Source: Hymenolepis diminuta
Lineage: Eukaryota > Platyhelminthes > Cestoda > Cyclophyllidea > Hymenolepididae
Direction: 5' to 3'
DNA length: 64,000 nucleotides
Assembly (NCBI GenBank): GCA_900708905.1
Contig: CAADRB010000011.1
Coordinates: 772,399 to 836,398 of the forward strand
This document shows, piece after piece, positions 39,401 through 48,700 of this stretch (positions within the stretch are counted from its first letter, which is position 1; every line of letters starts with the position of its first letter). The notes below the pieces were generated by a model. That model saw only the letters and a list, made by a program, of their open reading frames with translations, was not told the DNA's origin and did no database searches. A program made the position numbers and the translations under genes.

Positions 39401-40110
39401 TGAAGCATATAGATTGTATTTTTATAACGTAGAAACATTGTGCTTTGCAGTTGGGTTTCAAAATGTCAAAAAGCCGACTTTCGTGACTTGATGTTGTATT
39501 TTTCTGAATAGCCAATATGCCCACCACTTGTGGTTCTACCGTTCTTATTCTTTACGATTGATTACCTTCTTGACATCTTCAACTATACCTCAGAAAGAAC
39601 CGCCATTGATCTGATCATGGGTCATCCAATATAAATCTCCATCAGTCAACTTTTACACCTACCAGGTCCTTGTTCTCAAGTTTGATAGCCATTTGAATAT
39701 ACCTGATGGACGAAATTACCAGTCCTATTTGTTAAATCAAGTCGACTGTGTTGTAAGTACAATGTGAGTTTCTCATAAGTGCGACTCTAGAGTTCCCTTG
39801 CTTTACTGAATTTAAGTGCTGTTGATAATTTTCTTTGAAAATTTCCCCAATTGGCTTAGGAATTCTTCGCAGTCTTCAATGAACGTCTTGGAGATAATTA
39901 TTTCACACACTGTTCTACTTTTTATTTAAAGTATAGTAACCCTATCTTAATTTGGTTTTTTTTTTAAATTGTAGATGCGGTGATTTGATATTGGCGGTGA
40001 ATCAATATCCGTTGACGGACGTATCTCATGCTCACGCTGTAGCACTGCTCAAACACTGTGTCGGTGATGTTCATATTCGTGTGGTATCCTGGCCCGGAAC
40101 TATCGTTTGA
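3288..40110 (+). CDS. LNX: LNX-type E3 ubiquitin ligase, RING + TRAF zinc finger + 4 PDZ (5' end missing)
   Basis: LNX proteins (Ligand of Numb protein X) are cytosolic or membrane-associated RING E3 ligases; the mammalian ones ubiquitinate Numb and bind many partners through PDZ domains. Twelve exons join in consistent phase: 3288-3448, 14594-14889, 15612-15835, 15913-15996, 21041-21245, 22559-22625, 24272-24419, 29597-29842, 34107-34349, 36816-37037, 39025-39152, 39975-40110, giving 719 residues plus stop. Domain order is RING half (1-45), TRAF-type zinc finger (about 55-115), PDZ1 (about 203-300), PDZ2 (326-412), PDZ3 (478-565), PDZ4 (590-705). Carboxylate loops LGIS, LGIK, LGMT and LGFS are all present. 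The C-terminus WPGTIV matches the WPGSLV-type end of vertebrate LNX, and total length is close to theirs (about 690-730). A possible poly(A) signal AATAAA lies at 40818-40823. The initiator exon was not found. Family assignment is firm; the choice between LNX1 and LNX2 is not meaningful here. Confidence 0.94.
4785..5002 (+). CDS. Candidate alternative first exon of LNX (RING-less form)
   Basis: An ATG at 4806 with A at -3 opens 65 codons of protein-like, Ser/Pro/Asn-rich sequence ending in a possible donor GG|GTGGGT. The exon ends in phase 2, exactly the phase needed to join the TRAF-finger exon at 14594 in place of the RING exon. An acceptor-like TTTTAG ends at 4784, 21 nt before the ATG, and could serve a spliced leader. 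It cannot be a cassette exon after the RING exon, because the phase from that acceptor would not fit. Mammalian LNX1 has a RING-less p70 form made from an alternative 5' exon, so the arrangement has precedent. The peptide has no recognised relative. It ends near an NPF motif. Confidence 0.35.
5480..5800. repeat. LTR-like dispersed repeat, copy A
   Basis: This stretch aligns by eye, diverged, with 35035-35315. Shared landmarks in the same order are a TTTATT-GAG box, a GTACTTTAAATGAA stretch, GATAAA-TTC, TAGACATGA and AAGTATTTTCATAAA. On the minus strand the TTTATT becomes AATAAA, so the element may be an antisense LTR with its poly(A) signal. No coding capacity and no clear ends were seen. Confidence 0.5.
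8775..8840 (-). repeat. tRNA-derived (SINE-like) sequence
   Basis: Read on the minus strand, an A-box-like TGGCGTAGTGGTCA is followed about 37 nt later by a B-box-like GGTCACGATACC. There is no cloverleaf with paired acceptor stem that I can draw, so this is more likely a relic of a tRNA-derived SINE than a tRNA gene. Confidence 0.35.
14594..14889 (+). CDS. LNX: LNX exon: TRAF-type zinc finger
   Basis: The exon encodes [11 protein letters not shown] followed by regularly spaced Cys and His residues: [28 protein letters not shown] and EHRREC. This is the TRAF-like zinc finger found directly after the RING in LNX proteins. The first base completes an Arg codon split from the RING exon. The acceptor is TATTGTAG and the donor CCCG|GTAAGT, phase 1. 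Confidence 0.92.
14890..15611. other. LNX intron, 722 bp
   Basis: Phase 1 intron; nothing recognisable inside. A pyrimidine tract rich in T and C precedes the acceptor CTCAAG. Confidence 0.8.
15612..15835 (+). CDS. LNX: LNX exon: linker and start of PDZ1
   Basis: About 49 linker residues are followed by TTIELPW and the PDZ1 carboxylate loop in [13 protein letters not shown], which matches LNX PDZ1. The linker contains SAFEETTP where vertebrate LNX proteins carry an NPAF/Y-containing Numb-binding segment; the Asn-Pro is absent here. The exon ends in phase 0 at TTG|GTGAAT. Confidence 0.9.
15913..15996 (+). CDS. LNX: LNX exon: middle of PDZ1
   Basis: Twenty-eight codons in phase 0 encode [18 protein letters not shown] followed by RPGDQILE, the PDZ beta-C to beta-D core and the Gly-Asp turn. 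The 77 nt intron before it starts with GTGAAT and ends with TGTAG. The donor is GAG|GTGAAA. Confidence 0.9.
15997..21040. other. LNX intron, 5.0 kb
   Basis: Phase 0 intron. It is AT-rich, with T runs (for example near 17360) and no coding segment, recognisable mobile element or RNA gene that I can identify. Confidence 0.75.
21041..21245 (+). CDS. LNX: LNX exon: end of PDZ1 and PDZ1-PDZ2 linker
   Basis: The exon begins [14 protein letters not shown], the PDZ alpha-B region with the conserved His, and ends PDZ1 with [11 protein letters not shown] Ser/Gly/Arg-rich linker follows, ending PENPFERE. The NPF tripeptide (21227-21235) is the core of EH-domain ligands. The acceptor is TTTTTAG and the donor GAAG|GTTAGA, phase 1. 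Confidence 0.9.
21246..22558. other. LNX intron, 1.3 kb
   Basis: Phase 1 intron with no identifiable element. A moderately GC-rich patch near 21890-22020 looks like a degenerate repeat but could not be classified. Confidence 0.7.
22559..22625 (+). CDS. LNX: LNX exon: start of PDZ2
   Basis: A small 67 nt exon encodes [20 protein letters not shown], which carries the PDZ2 carboxylate loop LGIK and the REEI lead-in typical of LNX PDZ2. It enters in phase 1 and leaves in phase 2 (AA|GTAAGA). Confidence 0.9.
22805..23880 (-). mobile_element. Decayed mariner transposon in LNX intron
   Basis: On the minus strand, fragments in several frames follow the order of a mariner transposase. They include a [20 protein letters not shown] N-terminus, [13 protein letters not shown] (first catalytic Asp region), a [13 protein letters not shown] block, VYCQQL and [12 protein letters not shown] (second catalytic region, with Glu where the Asp of HDNARPH is expected). 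The C-terminus matches YSLDL and FKRREEVE. The third catalytic Asp region is lost and frameshifts and stops are frequent, so it cannot be active. Terminal inverted repeats were not resolved, so the ends are approximate. It lies antisense to LNX between the exons at 22559 and 24272. Confidence 0.85.
24272..24419 (+). CDS. LNX: LNX exon: rest of PDZ2
   Basis: The exon encodes [19 protein letters not shown], then [19 protein letters not shown], covering the PDZ2 core and helix. The match to LNX PDZ2 (PGVFILDLLEGG then DGRL) is close. The acceptor is TTTTAG; the donor CGC|GTAAGT is in phase 0. Confidence 0.93.
24420..29596. other. LNX intron, 5.2 kb
   Basis: Phase 0 intron containing Tc1-like copy 1 (26847-28170). 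Outside that element I see AT-rich sequence with short open frames that have no recognisable product. Confidence 0.75.
26847..28170 (-). mobile_element. Decayed Tc1/mariner-superfamily element, copy 1
   Basis: The minus strand encodes a broken Tc1-like transposase. Traces in order include [19 protein letters not shown], an [14 protein letters not shown] block, [36 protein letters not shown], a [16 protein letters not shown] block, [21 protein letters not shown] and NKHPHNT. At least one internal frameshift and several stops disable it. The ends are imperfect inverted repeats: TACGGGCTGCATAAG on the left and, reversed, AAGGGGTGCATAAG on the right. The copy sits in an LNX intron, antisense to the gene. 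Positions 27009-28137 are identical to 46036-47164. Confidence 0.88.
29597..29842 (+). CDS. LNX: LNX exon: end of PDZ2 and PDZ2-PDZ3 linker
   Basis: [16 protein letters not shown] completes the last strand of PDZ2. A low-complexity Gly/Ser/Thr/Pro linker of about 60 residues follows, as expected for the variable linker before PDZ3. The acceptor CTTTTAG was preferred over the CTGCAG four bases further in because it keeps the strand alignment. The donor CAG|GTTAGT is in phase 0. Confidence 0.88.
29843..34106. other. LNX intron, 4.3 kb
   Basis: Phase 0 intron containing a tRNA-derived sequence at 33381-33456. Moderately GC-rich patches near 30560-31200 resemble decayed repeats, but I could not assign a class. 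Confidence 0.7.
33381..33456 (-). repeat. tRNA-derived (SINE-like) sequence
   Basis: The minus strand shows an A-box TGGTGTAGCGGTCAA and, about 50 nt on, a B-box GGTTCATACCC, near the spacing of a tRNA. The acceptor arm does not pair well. This is the best preserved of the tRNA-like relics in the window. Confidence 0.5.
34107..34349 (+). CDS. LNX: LNX exon: PDZ3
   Basis: The exon encodes [19 protein letters not shown], the LNX PDZ3 signature with LGMT carboxylate loop, then [36 protein letters not shown] and a helix with the conserved His of PDZ alpha-B. Eighty-one codons, phase 0 at both ends. The acceptor is CTTATAG and the donor AAG|GTGAGC. Confidence 0.94.
35035..35315. repeat. LTR-like dispersed repeat, copy B
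   Basis: This is the second member of the pair described at 5480-5800. It carries ACAGTTTATTGAGTTACTTGG, GTACTTTAAATGAACC, AACTCATTTAGACATGATGG and AAGGTATTTTCATAAAG in the same order and spacing. The minus-strand AATAAA is consistent with an inserted LTR lying antisense to LNX. Confidence 0.5.
35766..36480 (-). pseudogene. Possible degenerate coding sequence, parent unknown
   Basis: On the minus strand about 200 codons of protein-like sequence can be followed across two frames. Fragments include [65 protein letters not shown] and a basic [14 protein letters not shown] stretch. It is broken by two in-frame stops and one frameshift and is not bounded by good splice sites. The basic, Ser/Pro-rich composition resembles a nuclear protein, but I do not recognise the parent. 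No poly(A) tract or target duplication was seen, so a processed retrocopy is only a guess. Chance open frames remain possible. Confidence 0.35.
36816..37037 (+). CDS. LNX: LNX exon: end of PDZ3, linker, start of PDZ4
   Basis: VTIRVLEG closes PDZ3. [20 protein letters not shown] then matches the SWVMWLGLPS segment preceding PDZ4 in LNX proteins, and [12 protein letters not shown] is the PDZ4 carboxylate loop. The acceptor is TCTTCAG and the donor AGA|GTAAGT, phase 0. Confidence 0.94.
37038..39024. other. LNX intron, 2.0 kb
   Basis: Phase 0 intron. A GC-richer block at about 37196-37640 stands out and is listed separately; the remainder is AT-rich. Confidence 0.7.
37196..37640. repeat. Probable dispersed element, class unknown
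   Basis: The block is richer in G and C than its surroundings and begins with an imperfect 18 nt direct repeat (37200-37217 and 37218-37235, GAGGGYCACCAGWTTGTW). It includes a GT microsatellite (TGTGTGTGTG near 37395) and has no open frame. A TTTGTAGCGG box recurs near 52565 at the edge of another unclassified stretch. It may be a solo LTR or miniature retroelement; cestodes are known to carry such TRIM elements, but I could not define ends. Confidence 0.3.
39025..39152 (+). CDS. LNX: LNX exon: middle of PDZ4
   Basis: The exon encodes a Ser-rich insertion, then [20 protein letters not shown], which aligns with the PDZ4 core (PFFIKTIVLGTPAYYDGRL in relatives). The acceptor is TTTCAG and the donor AA|GTAAGT, phase 2. 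Confidence 0.93.
39153..39974. other. LNX intron, 0.8 kb
   Basis: Phase 2 intron ending in a long T run before TTGTAG. A patch near 39500-39740 resembles decayed repeat DNA; no coding match was recognised. Confidence 0.7.
39975..40110 (+). CDS. LNX: LNX last exon: end of PDZ4 and stop
   Basis: [20 protein letters not shown] gives the final strand and helix of PDZ4. [13 protein letters not shown] then stop matches the family's short C-terminus directly after PDZ4. TGA is at 40108-40110. Confidence 0.95.
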
Positions 40111-42632
40111 GCGCCCAAAATCAACAAGTCTAAAATGCCTTGCTTTGGAATCTAGCATTCTTCCTCATCACGCACACTCAATTGACTTCATATCGCCTTC
40201 TCTTTTATGATCCAATCTCTCTCTCCCCCTCTTATGTATCGTCGAACATCTTTCATATACCCCTTTGCCAAATTCTCCTGAACTTCTTCGTTTTCCTTAC
40301 TCTTCTTTTCTCTTTTCATCGACTGCGAACCTATCGTATAGGAATGTGGTTAAAACAATGTGACTTTTAACTGTCTGCATTATATTGCTACTTCTATTAC
40401 TATTATTATCACTATCAAGAGTTCTTTGTTGCAAATGACTACTGTGCTTTTCAGATTTGGATTTTTGTTTATATGGAGATGAAAACTACTATACGGATTT
40501 GTTAAATCGAGGTAACTCAAAACACTCGAACAAGAGCAAGTCACTTCTTGTTAAGAAGTACTCAAAAATGCTAAAGTAGCAATGAATTCCATTAGTAGAT
40601 TTACTTTAGGAGCTCGACTTACTTAAGCTAATGATAGTCATGAAGGCTAACAGAAAAGTGGTGGTCTTTCCCTAATCGGAAAACTCGGCGAATGTAAGGG
40701 AGAAGTAGAAAGAGGAATTGGAAATTGTAACGGCAGGAGAGAAACATCAGTGCTAAGTGAGTGGAAATGGAGTTGGAGTTTACTCTTTTACATCTTTTAT
40801 TCGTCTGATGAGCAATCAATAAAGAGTCCTCATCACCTAAAAATTATGACAGCGCAGAATAGCCCTGAATAAAGCCCATTCATATCATTATATTTGGTCA
40901 AGTGTGTAAATAAGCAGCAGTCTGTACATTAGAAAGAAATGAGGTCAGACTCTGGGACTTAGTCAAATCAATTGACAGCAAACATGGCATGGGATTTGAC
41001 GATAGATAAAATTTGGATAAGCCGAAAAGTTTAGTCCTGAGATTCTCAACTCTCACAGATTACCTCCAATTCGCCCATCATCCTTATCTATCCGTGGGCA
41101 CACATCGCTCCTGGGCAAGAACTGTTATCAGTCAGGCAGCGTTTTAATTCCCAAACATCAACAATATGAAGACGAATTGGATTCATGAGTTAGTTAGTTA
41201 ATAAAGTATTGGAGTGACTGCATTTTCACTCATGCTTATCGCTCCAGGTCTGAGTCAGTTATGGATCTGCGATATCTAGTAGGCGCCATGAGCATAGAGG
41301 CAGAAATTAGATTTACTAATATTATAACGGTGTAGTCTTACTTTATCGAAATGTTTCTTCTGGCTCAGTTCATGGGTTAAAAATTTTATAGTTTTTAGGT
41401 TGGGCGGCAGCTAGGTATCTAATTTTTCCCTAGCTATTCCTCAGGATATACTTTCTATCTTCTTCTGATCCTCACTACGCCAACAGAATAAAGAAAGAGA
41501 GAGAGGAGACAGGATACTGGTGAAGAGGATCTATTGAGAGCGGACTAAGAGAGGAACTGTGTCGATTGGTGCAATGGGCCTGCATTTGTTTAAAAGTTCA
41601 ATGAGAAGGGGCGACGTAAATAGATGGAATGGTCCCAGACATGGATGATCTGGGAAAACAGAGGCCTATCAACGATCACTCACAACTGGACATAGTCAAG
41701 ATTTCACGAAGAAATATTTGTGTATAAAATTAATTTATTCTATATGTGTTTTAATGGTTCACATTGTATTATACTAAATACAGATATCGATTTCCTGCTA
41801 TATTGAAGTGAATTGTTGACTCGTTCTATTTACATCGTTAAAAATGTAGCCATATGTCCCAATCCACAAATCGAGTTAAATATATATGATAATAACAGAA
41901 GTTTTCAATATATCACAAGAACGCTTTGCACTACCGAAATATTCAAAATAACACAAAAGATTTTTCTTTATGGTTCGCCAAATCAATTAAGTACATTAGG
42001 GTTGACAAGTTTAAGGATTCTCGAGTTCGGGATTATTGAACAATCGTTAACATTAAAGACTAATTGCACTGTACAAATGTAATGAACCTGTCATTACTGC
42101 TACTCTGAAAAATTCCATTTTAACCAAATGCAAGCAAATAACAAAACGAACAAGATTAAGTTAGTCCATATTTTATAATATGTTTATCAAAAAAATCCTA
42201 GCAAACTTTTTCATTTCATATAGAGGCCGGCTTTGTTCAGCTTAATTAATTTGACATGATTAATATCTACCTAGGTCACTGTGATGTTACTTGCTAGCGG
42301 TCTTGATGTAGGGTGGGTGCGTGTTTTCGTAAATTTAACAATATTTCATTTAAAACATTCGAATACATGTTGATTGTTACCTAATTTAAGTAAATAACTT
42401 CTTAGCATTTTGTAATCGCTTGGTAAGATTGTCCTAATTGATAGTAAAGCATTTACTTTTAAATTTTATCCTAAAAATTTCCATTGATCCTGTTTACTTT
42501 CTTTATTTAATTATATCACATGCAATTGATGTATACGCCTCTTTCAATATTTACAATAATTGCGACATGTCTCTGTCAAAGCTAAAGAAATCTGATCCAA
42601 AACTTTTTTTCTCATACTTTTAGAATTCCAGT
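40111..42632. other. LNX 3' UTR and intergenic region
   Basis: AATAAA at 40818-40823 is the best poly(A) candidate for LNX. An open frame at 41813-42082 is AT-rich and unlike any family I know. A pyrimidine-rich acceptor TTTTAG ends at 42623, nine bases before the EXTL3 start codon. Confidence 0.6.
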
Positions 42633-42753
42633 ATGGGTTTCTGGCGTATTTTATCAGCGAGAAAATTGATCTTAGTTTTGCTTCTAATTTTAACCATTTC
42701 GTACATGTCCTTCTCATTTATCTACTTGCATTTATGGACTAGTTTTAATCAAG
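42633..42753 (+). CDS. EXTL3: EXTL3 exon 1: cytosolic tail and membrane anchor
   Basis: The start is [11 protein letters not shown] followed by about 25 hydrophobic residues ([19 protein letters not shown]), a type II signal anchor. The exon ends in phase 1 at CAAG|GTATGT. An acceptor-like TTTTAG ends at 42623, which could be a spliced-leader site. Confidence 0.88.
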
Positions 42754-45700
42754 GTATGTTGTAATTTCCCATTATTAATCTGTGTAGAATCATATAACCT
42801 CTTATTCAATGCAATATCAAAGGCCCAGTCCATCAAAATCTTGCCATCTAGCGAGAGGCTGGCTGCAGAGATTCGAGAAATGTCCAGCATTCACGCCTCT
42901 CTTCAGAATGAAATCCTTCTTACAGAACAATCTTGTCGATCTCTTATCAAGACAAAAACTGAACTTGAAATCCAAGTTGCAACATTACGAAATGATCTAG
43001 CTGTAGCTGAACGTGATTTGCTTCGGCTGCAGACGTCTATAACCTCCTATCAAAGATCTGTCTCACTTGTCACATCTAATGTTTCTTTTCAACGATCTTT
43101 TTTACCGATTTCTTTCTCCCTTCCTTCCACAGAAGTTTCAACTCATGGTGATTGTACAATGCATGCCTGTTTTAACTGGACTGCCTGTCCTTTTCATTCT
43201 CTTCAATACCTTCGAGTTTGTTTTAGTCATGGGAGTGCTGTAAGCGATCCCAGATTACATCGTGCTCTTCTCATATCTCCCCACTTTTCAACTTCCTGCA
43301 ATCGGGCTTGCTTGCGGATTATTTTCTCCCCTGTAACTTGTAATTCTTCTACTCCTTGTCTGTACATTGGTCCTCCGACTAACTCACTTTCTCCCGATGT
43401 AATTCGCGCATCACCCAACTATTTAGACTATTTTCCATTTCGCCCAGGTTTTGATCTCATTATCGCTCCTCTTGAAAGTAGATCAAATAATTCACTTCCC
43501 CCTATGATTGTAAGAAGACAAACAAAGTGGTTGCTGGGTGCCTCCCTAGGAACTTCTAGCCCTTCTGAATTAATAGATCCATTCTTATCAGCCTTGGATT
43601 CCAGTGTCGGAAAGGATGATTCGATTAATATTAATTTGGAAACCTCTCCTGATGGGTGTTTTAAAGAAGATGGAGGAGAAAATTTTACCCTTTGGCGACC
43701 CTGTAGTGACGCCAGTTCCATCCTAAATGCTTCTATTTTCTGCCTCCTGATTGATAGTTTTCAAGATAATGTCCAAGTTTATACGAGTATTGGAGAACAG
43801 TTGATCGCATGTCTGCGCAATGCCGCAATTCCTGTCTTTCTCTCTCGTGGTGGAGGAATAGAATCCCGTCTCTTTCCCTTTTGGGAAATTCTTGATTCAC
43901 AATGGCGTAAAGCAGTTGTTTTTCTACCCCGCGCCCGACTTTCCCATCTTGTCACTGTTCTCAGGAATATTGATGAGAATACACGGGTTGAGATGCTACT
44001 TCAGGTAATTATCAGTTTGATTTAGGTGAATAACATTTGACATATGTAGGGTCAGGAAATTTTTAGAAAGCATCTAAGTTCTACGGAGGCTCAGTTGGCT
44101 ACAATCTTCCTGACTCTAAGCGGACGGCTTGGTTTGCCCCAACCGCCTGCGCCTCTTTCCCGATCACTACCAGCTTTGAGTTCTGGACGTCTTCAACCTG
44201 AAAGACTCTATCAACCAAGACCTGAAGTCCTTGCTCAAGTAGATGTTGACGGATTGTTGGGTCCAATTGGCCCAGAATGGAACTCTCCTGCACAATCTTT
44301 ATTTGGACCGTTTTTAACAGGAGCAGGATCGGCGAAGGTTGATCCATTCTGGACGCATGCAAATACTCCGTGGAGCTCACCATTACTGCCTACGGAATTT
44401 CAATTTATCAATGGTTAGTTTATTCACAATTTTTAATTAATGATATATTTTATTGTTTTAAGTTGTTCGCTTTTGCACCCCATTAAATAGTTTTCCTATT
44501 CTCGGCAATTCTGTCACGCATATTTAAGTAGCAAAATACTTTTTATTGTGTTAGACGCATGTACTTTTTCCTAATGAATTTAAATTTGTCGATAGTTGGG
44601 TTAATTACAGATATATTGTTTGGCCTCAGACGTACTTTAAATAATGAATTTTCTGTGTCCTGGTCACACTTTTGCACTTTTGGATTTTGTGTTTGATGCT
44701 TAAAAGTTGGAGACACACAGTTATTGAAACTCAAACTGAACCAAGAAGAAATAAGGAGCAATTAGGTAGTGCAGTTACAAACGGCGGGTATTTTGGTTTG
44801 CTCTCAAAATCTCCTGGGAAAAATGTTGTTTTAGAGCCTCTATAAATGTAAAATTCTCAACAGTTCATCACCGATCTTTCACTCATGGCGCTGGAACCGC
44901 AATAACTCGATGTATTGGCTAAGGACACTGCATCAAGTAAGTACTATGACGGGAAGGATTTGAATAATCTTGCATATTTCGGAGTGCTATTAGTTTCTCC
45001 TATTCTGTTCAGAAAAAATAACCATTTTACATGGAGTGATGCTAGTTCACTTCTTTACCAGGCATCAGCCATTAATCGTGGTCACGTTTATCAAAAGTTA
45101 ATAGAGGGTAAACACATGAACGGTGCCTTTACTGCCCATTCGTGATGTTGTGTTATGACTTGGTTACAAGCCATTAGCCTTCCTATCGGACAACCAAATA
45201 ATGGTGATTAATATACCTCTCTCACACAATAACATAATGGATCTGCTTTGCGGCGAACACTGGGGAAATTAAGGTAATATTTGTTACACAACGGCTAGTG
45301 AAATGGTTTTTTTATTGGAAATTGTAAATCATTGTTTTAGGAGCATGCAATATTTAAGCAACTACGTGCCAAAATATTCCCCATCATGATAAATGTTACC
45401 GATGTATCAAAGACTAATTATTTAATGCTATAAATGAATTTAAAATATGGTAGTCTTTAATGTTTTACATTTTCAGCTCAGAGATCTGTGGATGTTTAAA
45501 ACACTGGGGTATTTTTATTTGTCAGAATTTGTCGTTCTCATGTCGCAATTATCTTGCCTATTTTATGGGAGCCTTTTTGCTTTTTAACCTACTAGCTTCC
45601 GGAAATTTTCCAGTTTTAATGACTTGATGCTTGCATTAAAGTATTTACTAACAACTCCTTATGTGATAGCTGAAAATCTTTAGTGAGGGTTGCAGTCGGA

Positions 45701-48700
45701 GTTGCATTTTCTTTCTGTATTATTCATTCATTGCTCTCTAGTATTGATCGTTTTCTACTTGCTTGATATCGATCGATAGTGTACTTCATCTCTCTTTGTA
45801 CTGATTAAAAATCAAGACTTCTTGAAAGCATTTCTTGAGGTAGCATATACAGGGTGCGTAAGACATCTGAGGACAGCTTAAGCTCTTTTCGAAAAACAAA
45901 AAATGAAACTGTTAGTGATTGAAACTCACGATTTCTTGTAACAAAATAAACAAATGTAATAGTAACTTAGACTTTTTTCTCTATATCCTCCTTCGGCTTC
46001 TCTCACCTACTCCGAAAGCGACTAAACACGAGCTTTGATCAAGTTAGGTGGTCTTTATTGATGTCCTCCATTGCTCGGGCTATATTGCTTTTGCTTACAT
46101 GAGAGAGGAGGAATTGGTGTTATGGGGATGCTTATTCACTTCCTTTTCAACCACGCCCCACCCCACACGTAATAATTAAGAGGATTAAGGTCTGACGAGT
46201 AGGGAGGCTGTCGTAAGTTTGGTGTGACATGATGATGAAAATTCTGGATCATCCAATGGTGGGTATTGAGAGCTTTGTGAGATGGAGCTGAATCTTGTTG
46301 GAAGACACAAAGAAGTCATTGTGCATTGGCAACACTGTCTATCTGAGGCGACTTAACGATGGTTAGAAGAGTCTCGACATGGGCATCTGGATCTGCATTG
46401 ACTCTAAGGCCCTGTGGGAAAAGTGGAGAAGTCACGATGCGCCCCTCCCTCACTGCTAACAACACCGAAAAGCATCACTCTTGGTGGGAATTTCATGCGC
46501 GTATCAGTTGGAACCTCAGTGGGGTACGTTCGCACATACCCACCTATCATTTCTTCGATTGACATTTTGATTCCGGTGGAAGTTTTTTTTTGGTTGGAGA
46601 AGAATCAAAAACAGTCCTGTTCTTCTGAATGCTTCAATATGTTTAAGAGTCGTTATGCATGCATGAGGCGATTCTCTTGAGTTGTTTTTGTTCACGTAAA
46701 CTGATAACCTCGCCTAAGAACGTATGATTTGTAGTGGAGGTCTTGATGAATAATATGCCTTATATATTGTTGTTCCTTCAGACACTTGAAGATGTTTGGC
46801 AAGATGTAGCGTATTGATTTCCTAGAATCTTCGTCGATCATGCCATTCTATGCCATGCCGTGCACTTTTGTGACAAACTGAGGTGTGTTGAGTGAGTCAG
46901 AAGAGCATTGATAATGCTGTATTCTCGTGCTGGTGGCGGTCAATTCCTTTCCATTGTTTTCATTCAGTGGCTCCTTCCTAAGTATGCAAAGGAAGGATGT
47001 GGCGACTTTTAGAAGTCTTGCAATTTCTAAATTGTTGTGTTTCGCTTTTATAGACAGGATTACAGTGTGTCGTTTAATTTGGTTGGTTATAGTAGTATCT
47101 GGTATGGGGTTTTCAGATATAAAAGATGCATAAATTATTATCGAGTTAGTTTAAATTGCATAAACATAGGCGGCCTCAATTATTCTACGCACCCTGTGTA
47201 AGGGTAAGTTTTGGATCGGTGTTCGTTTTCACAAAATGTGCTTTCTAACAAGCCCCACCACCTTTTTCCTATTTTTAGTTGCAAATATCTTTTTCTTTAT
47301 TCTTTTAGTCATGAAGAGCAGTAACTATCGTCCAATCAATCACAGTGTCGGGACGGCTGGAAAGGAATTTGCAGCTGATATTGGAGGAATGTATCCCTAC
47401 GAGCAGTTCACTAGTAAGTCATGCATCTATTTCCTCTTGCAATTAATCGATTTTCTATTTATATGAAATATATGAATCCTAAAAGTCGTTTACTCTGTAT
47501 CATCTGAAGAAGTCGGATTGTATGGACTTCTTCTTGTTATCTGCTTTAAATAGTTCACAGGAATACTAAAAACAGTAAGTAAATTATCTGGAGAGAAATA
47601 ATTTATTAGGAGGTAAATACTTTTTGTTTCTCCTTGACTCATCACTGAAATTTCACAAGCTGTCCCTGTCTGACCTATATACAGACTTGGATGAGAATAA
47701 ATTTTAAACCAAATCTGATTAAGAAATCATCATTCTCATCCCTCCATTCGAACTCGTGTCGTTTGATAAAGCGTAATGGAAAATGTGAATATCTGGAATA
47801 ACTGATAATGGCGTAATGGTTAAAGTGTGTGTATTTAGCACACATCCAGTGGCCAGCAGCACTGATTAAATTTTGCCAACAGGAGGGTTGCAGAATACTT
47901 TCTTTTTCCACCAGAAATACTCCGACTCTTCTTCAACGGCTCTGAAAGTTGCAAAGTTGAAGGTTTTATTTGAATCGGAATCAAAAATTGCAATCAGTTT
48001 GGCTTCTGAATTTGAATTATTACGGTTTTGAACAATATACATAAATTTATCGTAACATTTCCATTTTCAACTGTTATTGATTTCCTGACCTTTCGAATTC
48101 TTCCGTTTTTCCTTTTTCAGTTGTCGTTTTAACCTACGATCGGGACAACATCTTGACATTGATGTTAGAGGGTCTTCTTAACTTAGCGTACCTTCATTCA
48201 GTTGTGGTAATTTGGAACAACCCCAAGCCACCATCGGACAATATACTCTGGCCTCGTCTTCACGTTCCTATCCACGTAAGCTCGAGAAAAATCTGAGTGG
48301 TTTACTGAAATAGTATTAAGTAGATATGATTTTCAATTTGCGATTGATTAATTCTAGGTTGTGAAAAGTGAGAAGAACAGTTTGAATAACCGATTTCTAC
48401 CATACGATATCATCAAAACTGAAGCTATTCTTATGCTTGATGATGATGTTACGCTTCGACATGATGAAATTATTCTCGGCTTCAGGTTAGACGTTTCTGA
48501 CAGCAGAATTGTCGTTGAAAATGCATGAAAATGGAATAAATTTGGGCCTCCACTTTTATAGAGTATGGCGAGAAAATCGCGATCGTATTGTTGGATTTCC
48601 AGCCCGTGGTCACTTTTGGTCTGAGGCAAATCAGAGCTGGTATTACAATAGCGCTCATTCCTGTGAATACTCGATGATTTTAACTGGCGCCTCTTTCATT

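Noticed and set aside
43227..43721. Minus-strand open frames inside EXTL3 exon 2
   Set aside because: They are antisense shadows of the long exostosin-region exon.
47809..47825. tRNA A-box-like TGGCGTAATGGTTAAAG
   Set aside because: There is no B-box at the right distance downstream, so it was not called as a tRNA or SINE.
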